Positions 7,419 to 14,500 of a stretch of 26,517 nucleotides of DNA are shown here, one piece after another. A program made the translations under genes and the position numbers. The stretch covers positions 1 through 26,517 of the forward strand of contig CAYXGZ010000047.1 in NCBI GenBank assembly GCA_964464755.1. The letters are read 5' to 3'. The notes under the pieces were generated by a model. The model was given only the letters and a program-made list of their open reading frames with translations. It searched no databases and was not told the origin of the DNA. This stretch comes from CAYXGZ01 sp964464755 (lineage in GTDB: Bacteria; Planctomycetota; MHYJ01; JACPRB01). The stretch's first letter is position 1. Every line of letters begins with the position of its first letter.

Positions 7419-9227
7419 CTATCTCCGGCGCGAGGCCGCCGCGAGGCCGGCCGCCAGGGCCAGCGCCGCCAGCGTTCCGGTGAGCGGGCCCGGGCCCGCG
7501 GTCGACGAGCAGCCCAGGACGCGCTTTGCGTCCCCGGAGCCGTGGTTGATGCCGTCATCGCCGACGACGCGGAAGGCGGTCGGGGCGGACCAGGCCGAGG
7601 TGTTGCCGCCGATGTCGGTCGCGTTGAGCTGGTAGTAGTAGTTGTACCGGCTCGTCGCGAGGTTCAGCGTCACGTTGGTCGGGACGATGCCGCCGGCGCT
7701 GGCCGCGATCGTTCCGAAGGCGGGGTCGTCGAGGGCCACCTCGATCCCGTAGGTGATCGCCGAGACCGGCCCGTTGTCCGTCGAGGGGCTCCACGAGAAG
7801 GAGATGTCGCCGGCGACCAGGGAGGGGACGACGACGTCCTGGTTCACCGGGTACACCGGCACCGGGACGCTCGGGTCCACCTGGTCGCTGCGGAAGTCCG
7901 CCGTCACGGCGTTCTTCATGAACTCGTGCCAGCTCGGGACGCCGCCCACGTTGGGGTTGAAGTTGTAGTAGTCGTCCGCGACGTGGTAGCGCCAGTCGTA
8001 GTCGCCGCCCGAGGGGATCGTGTAGGTGACGGAGTGGTTGCCCTGGGCGCCGAACGTGCTGTTGACCTGGACCGCGGCGGCCCAGGGGTCGGAGGAGCGC
8101 TTGACCTGGACCTCGAGGCGGACGTTCTGGCCGACGTCGGGGTCCGTGCAGTTGGCGGAGAAGGTGATCTGCGTGTCCGTCCACCCCGCGTCGGGGTCGC
8201 TTCCGGCCTGGGCCGTCACGCCGAGCGAGCCGGTCTGCTGGACGCCCGTCGCGTCGTTCGGGTCGAGGCCGTAGTTCGGAAGGGTGAAGCGCTCGATCGT
8301 GTTCGTCGAGTTGCTGCCGCCCCAGGTGTAGGCCGTGCCCGAGCCGAACATGGCGCCCGCGGGGCCGTAGCCGTTGCGCGTGTAGGTGGCCGTGGCGCGC
8401 TGGGTCCAGGTGTTGGCCCCCGGGAAGTACTCGTCGGTCCGGGATCCGGCCTGGCCGCCCGTGGCGTAGAGGCGGCCCTTGCCGGCGATCAGGACCCCGG
8501 TGGAGCCCTGGTAGTACGCGTGGTTGACGGGGCAGCTCGCGAGGGCGGTCGACCAGGAGCCGGAGCCCGCGGGGTCGAACGAGTACAGCGTGGTGTCGCG
8601 GAGGTAGTAGATGAGCCCGGAGAAGGAGTCGTACGCGACCGCGGCCCCGTAGTAGTAGAACGTCGCGCCCGGGTGGTTGGGCATGTTCGTGAAGGAGGGG
8701 GCCAAGACGTTCGACACGTTGATGCGGGTGACGTTGGTCAGGTAGTTGCCCTGGCTGGAGTCGTAGCCGCCGAAGATGTAGATGTCGTCGCCGATCGCGG
8801 TCGCCGCCGTGCCGCCGAACCCGTGCCGGGTCAGGGAGGTCGAGGGGGTGCTCCAGGAGTCCCCCGTCGGGTCGTAGGCGTAGATGTAGCTGAGCTGGTT
8901 GTTGTTGCCCAGGATCCAGAAGCGGCCGTTCGCCCAGGCGGCGCCGCAGTACGTCAGGCTGCCGGTCGGCCCGGAGGCCAGGATCGCCCACGAATTCGTC
9001 GAGGGGTCGTAGCGCTGCGTGTAGAAGTTCCCGCCGTAGCCGGCGTAGTACATGTAGGTTCCGTCGGAGGCGCCGGCGCCGTAGTACATCCCGTACGTCG
9101 CCGAGGGGAGCGAGGAGCCGCTCGGCGCCTGGGTGGACCAGGCTCCCGTCGGGCTCACCTGCGCCGAGGCATGGCCCGCGGCGGCGAGGATCGCCGCGAC
9201 GACCGTCAAGGCGGGAATCATGCGCAT
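7419..9227 (-). CDS. Secreted Kelch-repeat / Fn3-like protein 3 with Cys-helix-Arg C-terminal tail
   Basis: This 602-residue protein is the closest sister of Kelch protein 4. The signal peptide starts MRMIPALTVVAAILAAAGHASAQ. Kelch repeats cover residues about 30-320 (DDIYIFGGYDSS, GRLYATGGQAGSRTDEY, TAYTWGGSNS) and are rich in Tyr, Asn, Ser and Gly. Fn3-like domains follow: ITFSANCTDPDVGQNVRLEV, YDWRYHVADDYYN and a block matching protein 4 almost residue for residue (SRYNYYYQLNATDIGGN). The tail has Cys573 (LGCSST), a hydrophobic helix and SRRR. GAGGG lies eight bases before the ATG at 9227; a second ATG at 9221 is possible. A longer reading from 9356 is rejected because its first 43 codons look non-coding and overlap regulatory dyads. 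The protein should be exported and perhaps anchored or processed at its tail. Function is unknown. Confidence 0.88.
   Translation of the reverse strand: MRMIPALTVVAAILAAAGHASAQVSPTGAWSTQAPSGSSLPSATYGMYYGAGASDGTYMYYAGYGGNFYTQRYDPSTNSWAILASGPTGSLTYCGAAWANGRFWILGNNNQLSYIYAYDPTGDSWSTPSTSLTRHGFGGTAATAIGDDIYIFGGYDSSQGNYLTNVTRINVSNVLAPSFTNMPNHPGATFYYYGAAVAYDSFSGLIYYLRDTTLYSFDPAGSGSWSTALASCPVNHAYYQGSTGVLIAGKGRLYATGGQAGSRTDEYFPGANTWTQRATATYTRNGYGPAGAMFGSGTAYTWGGSNSTNTIERFTLPNYGLDPNDATGVQQTGSLGVTAQAGSDPDAGWTDTQITFSANCTDPDVGQNVRLEVQVKRSSDPWAAAVQVNSTFGAQGNHSVTYTIPSGGDYDWRYHVADDYYNFNPNVGGVPSWHEFMKNAVTADFRSDQVDPSVPVPVYPVNQDVVVPSLVAGDISFSWSPSTDNGPVSAITYGIEVALDDPAFGTIAASAGGIVPTNVTLNLATSRYNYYYQLNATDIGGNTSAWSAPTAFRVVGDDGINHGSGDAKRVLGCSSTAGPGPLTGTLAALALAAGLAAASRRR
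7560..8279. repeat. Homologous block shared with 9633-10352 (Kelch genes 3 and 4)
   Basis: This part of Kelch gene 3, coding for the Fn3-like region and pre-tail, aligns with 9633-10352 in Kelch gene 4 at a constant offset of 2073 bases. Most bases match, including an unbroken 38-base identity at 7618-7655 against 9691-9728. It indicates a fairly recent duplication or gene conversion. Confidence 0.85.
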
Positions 9228-9296
9228 CGTGTTGCCCTCGACTCGGAGCCACCCGAACCACCCGTCAGTCGAGCCTTCCCTCCGGAGGGGTCGCCG

Positions 9297-9345
9297 CATT
9301 GCAGCGATTGCAGAATCCCCGGCAATCGCGTGCAACCGATTGCAG
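9297..9345. promoter_or_regulatory. Cluster of ATTGCA/TGCAA half-sites upstream of Kelch gene 3
   Basis: Within 49 bases there are three ATTGCAG copies (9299, 9307, 9339) in one orientation and GCAATCG and TGCAACCG in the other. Two dyads result: CGATTGC (9305-9311) with GCAATCG (9322-9328), and TGCAA (9331-9335) with TTGCA (9340-9344). They sit 70-118 bases before the start codon of Kelch gene 3, where an operator would be expected. No regulator is known, and binding is inferred only from the symmetry. Confidence 0.45.
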
Positions 9346-9411
9346 GGCAGGCCCATGAGCCATGTAACATTTGGGTAACCGGGCAGCGCGGAAGTCGGAA
9401 CGGACGGTGGG

Positions 9412-9454
9412 GGATAATATTACGGCCCGACGGGGATCGCTCCCCGTCGGGCCG
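9412..9454 (-). terminator. Rho-independent terminator after Kelch gene 4
   Basis: On the minus strand a perfect 13-bp stem (CGGCCCGACGGGG with CCCCGTCGGGCCG; plus-strand arms 9423-9435 and 9442-9454) with a 6-base loop is followed by TAATATTATCC. It is preceded by CCACCACCACC, the same tract as in the other Kelch terminators. It separates Kelch gene 4 from Kelch gene 3, so gene 3 probably has its own promoter. Confidence 0.85.
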
Positions 9455-9488
9455 CTGGTGGTGGTGGCGATCGGATCGCCTTGAGGAC

Positions 9489-11297
9489 CTACTTGCGGCG
9501 CAACCCCTTCGCGGCTGCCAGGGCGGCGAGGGCCAGGCCCGCGAGGGCGCCGGACATCGACCCCAGGCCCGCCAACGACGAGCAGCCCAGCACGCGCTTG
9601 GCGTCGCCGGCGCTGTGATTGAGCCCGTCGTCACCCACGACGCGGAACGTGGCCGGGGCGGACCAGGCCGACGTGTTGCCGCCGATGTCCGTCGCGTTGA
9701 GCTGGTAGTAGTAGTTGTACCGGCTCGTGGCGAGGTTCAGCGTCACGTTCGTCGGGACGATGCCGCTGGCGCTGGCCGCGAGGGTGCCGAAGGCGGGATC
9801 GTTCAGGGCGACCTCGATCGCGTAGGTGATCGCGGTGGTCGGCCCGTTGTCCGTCGAGGGGCTCCACGAGAAGGTCACGTCGCCGGCGATCAACGAGGGG
9901 ACGACGACGTCCTGGCTGACCGGGTACACCGGCACCGGGACGCTCGGGTCCACCTGGTCGCTGCGGAAGTCCGGGGTGACCGAGTTCTTCATGAACTCGT
10001 GCCAGCCGGGGACGCCGCCCGTGTTCGGGTTGTAGTTGCCGTAATCGTCCATGACGTGGTAGCGCCAATCGTAGTCGTCGCCCGCCGGGATCGGGTAGGT
10101 GATCGTGTGGACGCCCTGGGCGGCGAAGGTGCTGTTGACCTGGACGGCGGCCGACCACGGATCCGAAGCCTTCTTGACCTGGACCTCGAGCCGGACGTTC
10201 TGACCGGCGTCGGGATCCGTGCAGTTGGCCGAGAAGGTGATCCCCGCGTCGGTCCATCCCGCGTCGGGGTCGCTACCGGCCTGCGCGGTCACGCCGAGCG
10301 AGCCGATCTGCTGGACGCTCGTCGCGTCGTTCGGGTCGAGGCCGTAGTTCGGGAACGTGTACTCCGAGCAGTTGTAGTAGGCGTTGTTGCCGCCGAAGGC
10401 GTAGGCCTTCGTCAGGCTGAAAGAGGCGGCTCCCGGGTTGTAGTACGTGTGGTTGGCCACGCAGGTGGCGCGCTGGGTCCACGTGTTGTTGCCGGGGAAG
10501 TACTCGTCCGTCCGCGTGCCGCCGGGCCCGCCGGTCGCGAAGATGCGGCCCTTGCCCTGGAACAACACGCCGATGTTGTAGGACCACTGGGCCTTGGAAA
10601 CCGGACAGGTCGCCAGCGCCGATCCCCACGTGTCGTTGTTCGGGTTCAGGGGGTAAAGCGCCGTGCCGTAGAGATAGTAGATCCGGTCCGAGATCGGCTC
10701 GTACACCGCGAGCGCGCTGGTGTAGTTCCAGTTCGTGCCGGGGTAGTTCGGCAGGTTCGTGAAGGTCAGGGACGCCGGCGTACTGACGTTGAACTTCGTC
10801 GTGTACTGGAGTCCGGCGCCGCCGATCACGTAGATGTCGTTGCCCTTGACGGCGACCGCGCAACCCCAGTTGTTCCGGCCGCTGAAGCCGACGTTCGCGT
10901 CCCGCAGGGTCCAGGTGCCCGTGGCGTCGTCGTAGCTGAAGATGTACCCGGGGTTGTTGTTGGAGTTGAAGCTCCAGATCAGGTTGTTGGCGTAGACGAC
11001 GGAAAGGTGATTGCTGTAGTAATACCCCAGCGTGTTGGCCGTGCGCGTCACCCACTGGTTGTTGACGGGGTCGTAGCGCTGGACGCCGTAGTAGTTGGAC
11101 CCCGTGTAATACCCGTTGCCGCCGATGTAATAGCAGTACGTGCCGTTGCTGCAACCGCCGCCGTAGTACATCCCGTACGAGGACGTCTGCCTCGTCGTCC
11201 AGGTTCCGGTCGGCGCCACCTGGGCCGAGGCGCTGCCGGCGACCGCCATCAGGGCGATCGCAGCCGCGAGGCCCGTCAGGATCTTCTTCATTCCCAT
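9489..11297 (-). CDS. Secreted Kelch-repeat / Fn3-like protein 4 with Cys-helix-Arg C-terminal tail
   Basis: This 602-residue protein is first in the Kelch gene row. The signal peptide MGMKKILTGLAAAIALMAVA ends at SASA|Q (cut after residue 25). Residues about 30-315 are Kelch repeats very rich in Tyr and Asn (NGTYCYYIGGNGYY, NDIYVIGGAG, GRIFATGGPGG, KAYAFGGNN). Fn3-like domains occupy about 330-550, with DPDAGWTDAGITFSANCTD and YDWRYHVMDDYGNYNP. The tail holds Cys572 (LGCSSLAG), a hydrophobic helix and LRRK. The start is well fixed by AAGGAGG five bases upstream. The same frame stays open far upstream, but that part is the antiphase of the giant gene and not coding here. A -10/-35 pair and a 42-bp palindrome lie upstream, and a strong terminator follows. 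Confidence 0.9.
   Translation of the reverse strand: MGMKKILTGLAAAIALMAVAGSASAQVAPTGTWTTRQTSSYGMYYGGGCSNGTYCYYIGGNGYYTGSNYYGVQRYDPVNNQWVTRTANTLGYYYSNHLSVVYANNLIWSFNSNNNPGYIFSYDDATGTWTLRDANVGFSGRNNWGCAVAVKGNDIYVIGGAGLQYTTKFNVSTPASLTFTNLPNYPGTNWNYTSALAVYEPISDRIYYLYGTALYPLNPNNDTWGSALATCPVSKAQWSYNIGVLFQGKGRIFATGGPGGTRTDEYFPGNNTWTQRATCVANHTYYNPGAASFSLTKAYAFGGNNAYYNCSEYTFPNYGLDPNDATSVQQIGSLGVTAQAGSDPDAGWTDAGITFSANCTDPDAGQNVRLEVQVKKASDPWSAAVQVNSTFAAQGVHTITYPIPAGDDYDWRYHVMDDYGNYNPNTGGVPGWHEFMKNSVTPDFRSDQVDPSVPVPVYPVSQDVVVPSLIAGDVTFSWSPSTDNGPTTAITYAIEVALNDPAFGTLAASASGIVPTNVTLNLATSRYNYYYQLNATDIGGNTSAWSAPATFRVVGDDGLNHSAGDAKRVLGCSSLAGLGSMSGALAGLALAALAAAKGLRRK
9633..10352. repeat. Homologous block shared with 7560-8279 (Kelch genes 4 and 3)
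   Basis: This is the second copy of the block described at 7560-8279 and lies in Kelch gene 4. The alignment has no gap over about 720 bases. The propeller-coding halves of the two genes are much less alike, so the Fn3-like half is either more constrained or has been homogenised. Confidence 0.85.
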
Positions 11298-11302
11298 CTT
11301 CT

Positions 11303-11309
11303 CCTCCTT
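11303..11309 (-). promoter_or_regulatory. Ribosome binding site of Kelch gene 4
   Basis: AAGGAGG on the minus strand, five bases before the ATG at 11297 and eleven before the next in-frame ATG at 11291. The spacing favours the first ATG. Confidence 0.8.
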
Positions 11310-11418
11310 AGCCTTCCGTCCCACCATCCACGCACACCAGTCGACTGGAAGCGGGAACGCAGGCCCCCGTGGGGTGCGCACCGCCACCACCATTTTCCAT
11401 ACCCACCAGTCACTCGCA

Positions 11419-11447
11419 AGTATAGCTCGACCCTCGGAGAATTGCAT
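11419..11447 (-). promoter_or_regulatory. Candidate sigma-70-like promoter of Kelch gene 4
   Basis: On the minus strand TATACT (plus-strand 11419-11424) lies 17 bases from ATGCAA (11442-11447). The -10 box is good and the -35 box weak. The -35 box falls inside a 42-bp palindrome, which would suit repression or activation there. The predicted leader is about 115 bases. This is an inference from sequence only. Confidence 0.4.
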
Positions 11448-11472
11448 AAAAATTGGTGCAATATTCCGAGGG
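11431..11472. promoter_or_regulatory. 42-bp interrupted palindrome, candidate operator
   Basis: CCCTCGGA (11431-11438) pairs with TCCGAGGG (11465-11472), and ATTGCA (11441-11446) pairs with TGCAAT (11457-11462), around a 10-base AT-rich centre. It lies between the end of the giant gene and Kelch gene 4. It has no following T-run, so it is more likely a protein-binding site than a terminator, although as RNA it would form a stable hairpin at the end of the giant-gene transcript. Confidence 0.55.
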
Positions 11473-11548
11473 ACCGGATTCCAGGAACTCCAGTCCCCGG
11501 GTTCAAAAATCCGGAACCAAGTTACGGGACCGGGGGGTGACCGGCCGC

Positions 11549-14500
11549 CTACCGCGACCCCAGGCGCGTCCACGCCTCGTAGAGCACCCAGCGCGTGTTC
11601 GCCGCCAGGTTCGCCTCCAGCGCCGAGGGCCCCGGCTTCCACTCCAGCGCCCCGTCGTTCCACGACAGCAGGTCCGCCAGCAGCCCCTCCGCCGGCCGGC
11701 CCGGCGACGACAGGTGCGTCAATTCGCCCCACTCCAGCACCGCCAGCGCCGACTGGTCCCTCCGCTTCAGCCCCAGCGTCCCCGTCAGCCGCAGCGCGTG
11801 CGCCGCCTCCAGCGCGATGCCGAACGAGTGCTCCTCCGCCGAGGCCGCCTTCGCCCGGTCCGGATCGGGATGCAGCCAGCGCGCCGCCTCGAGGATCCGC
11901 GTCGCCATCGCCCGCGCCAGCGTCACCGCGAACACCGGCACCCGCGACATGAAGCGGCCGATGTCCTCCTCCGAGAAGACCACGAGCCGCGTCGGCCCCT
12001 CGCTCGAGATCCCCCGCCGCTCCCGGTGCCCCGTCAGCGTCGTCAGCGCGCCGAACGAGCGCCCCGCGACGAGCCGCTCGCCCTCCGTCGTCCGCAGCGC
12101 GCCGTCCTGCACCGCGTAGATCGCCCGGCTCCCCTGGCCCGGCTTCAGCAGGTCCTCGGCCGCCTCGATCTCCAGGATCCGCATCGCGTCCAGCCCCTCG
12201 GCCAGCTCGTCCGAGTGCAGGCCCCGGAACACCGCCGCGTGCCGCAGGCCCTCCACGGCCATCCCGAGGTCGCTCGTGATCGTCCCCAGGTCCTGCGAAA
12301 GCCGCCCCGGCGAGCCCAGGTGCAGCAGGAGCGCCGAGGTCGGCGCCGTGATGTTGACCGGCCGTTGCGGCGCGCCCGCCCGCCACTGCAGCTGCACCGA
12401 CGGCCAGAGCGCGAAGCGCGACACCGCCTCCACGCCCTTCACGGCGTCGAGGTGCGCCGCCGTGATCTGCCCGTTCTCGAACGCGGCCTCGAACGACGAC
12501 GGGTCCCGCCGGCAGGTCAGGATCCCCGTCCGCGACGTCAGGTGCAGGACCTCGAGCAGCTCCGTCGGCCGCACCTGGTCCGCCTTGCCCTGGAGCAGCA
12601 GCGCCCCGGCCCGCGCGATCCGCGACGCGAGGATGCGCGCCGCGTTGATGGCCAGCGCGTTCGAGCGCTCGAAGAGCGGGAAGACCGCCTCCGGCGTGAA
12701 GGCCAGCACCTCGAGCCCCTTCAGCGCCCGGGCCCGGTACGGGGTCGGCTCGCCGCAGAGGAAGGTCCGGATGCCCCAGATCTCCCCGGGGCCCAGCGTC
12801 ACCACCGGCACGTCCCGCCCCTGCTCGTCCTGGCGCAGGACCTCGATCCCGCCGTCGAGCACGAAGAGCACCTCGCGGCCCGCGGAGCCCGGCTCGAAGA
12901 GCACCTCGCCCGCCGCCGGCGCCCGCCGCTTGCCCAGCAGCGCCGCCGTCCGCCTCAGCTCCTCCGGCACGCCCGCGAAGAGCAGCGACCCGGCGAGCGC
13001 GTCCACGACCTGCGGCTCCGCCGGCCGGGACCTGGTCGCGCCCTTCGGCGCGTCCTTCGCCCCCTCCCTGGCCTCCTTCGCCGCCTTCATCGCCGCGAGC
13101 TGCTTCTGCATCTCCGCGGACTCCTCGGGGCTCCAGCGCCGCGAGTCCAGGCTCGCCAGGTCCGCCGCCGTCGCCCGCTGCTCCGGCGCCTTCTCCTCGA
13201 GGTCCACGCCCGCGTTCGCCGCGCGCTCCGAGCGCCGCATGCCGCGGAACAGCAGCCCGATCGTGTCGCTCTCGATCGTCCGGTCCACCGGCGGCTCGCC
13301 GGGCCGGAACGTGAAGCTCCCGCGCCGCAGCTCGAGCAGGAGGAAGAACGCCTCCTCGCCCCGGATGTCCCGGCACGCCGCGTCGATCACCTGCCCGGCC
13401 TTGAACGAGACCTCGATCGAGCGGTTCCCGCCCTTGATGTGCAGCGTGCCCGACTGCTGGTTCACGTTGATCGCCTGCACGAGCTCCGCCGGCGGCATCG
13501 TCTCCAGCCGCCCCGCGAAGCCGCCCTCGGACTGCTCCGCGATCCAGCGCGACGCGCCCGCCAGGCGCTTCGCCAGGATCCGCGCCAGGCTCGCGCCCAG
13601 CACCGGCACCCGGCCCAGGAGCTGCATGAACTGCTCGCGCGGGATCGCCAGCACCGCCCCCTCCCGCGTGCACGCCACCGTCGAGTTCGTCGCCTGGTTC
13701 GTCAGCAGCGAGGTCTCGCCGAAGCAGTCGCCGGGCCCGAGCGTCGCCAGCTTGTTCTCCGCGCCCGCCTCGTCCTTCTGCGAGACCTCGAAGTCGCCCG
13801 AGGCGACGACGAAGAGCGCCTGGCCGAGGTGGTCCTGCCGGATGATCACGTCGCCGGGGAAGGTCCTCCGCTCCTCCATCGACGAGAGGACCTCGTCGAG
13901 CTGGTCGGCCCGCAGGCCGCTGAAGACCGGGATCCGCGAGATCGCCTGCCTCGCCTGCGCGATGTCCGAGAGGCTGAAGGCCTCCATCTTCTGCTTCGTC
14001 GGCTTCACGGCCTTCATGGCCCGCGTCGAATCCGGCGCCACGCGCACGCCGGTGCGGTGCCGCTCCTCGTCGAGCCGGCGAAGGCCCTCGAGCAGCAGGC
14101 CGACCGTGTCCGTCACGATCTGGCGCGGCGCGTCGTCCCGCGGCCCGGGCTCGAAGCGGAAGCTGCCCTCGGTCCAGCCGCAGAACTCGTAGAACGCCTC
14201 CTCGCCCTCGGACGAGAGGCCCTTCGAGCGGTTCTCGATGCGGAACGTGCAGAGCTGGCCCTCGCGGAACACGCCGGTGGCGACCTGCTCCAGCGAGGCG
14301 CAGTGCACCGTCCCCGACTGCTGGTTCACGTTGATCGCCTGCACGAGCGCGCTCACCGGGATCATCTCGAAGCGGCCCACCATCCCCTTGCGCAGCTCCT
14401 GGACCATCGACACGCTCGTGCGCGTCAGCCGCTGGGCGATGAGGCGGGCCAGGGTGACGCCCAGCCACGGGAACTGCGCCGTGATCTTCGGGAAGTCCTC

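Noticed and set aside
7380..11540. A plus-strand frame of 1386 codons opposite Kelch genes 3 and 4
   Set aside because: It is an Arg/Val/Gly/Asp-rich shadow; the minus strand codes for signal peptides, Kelch and Fn3-like repeats and tails, with terminators in the matching places.
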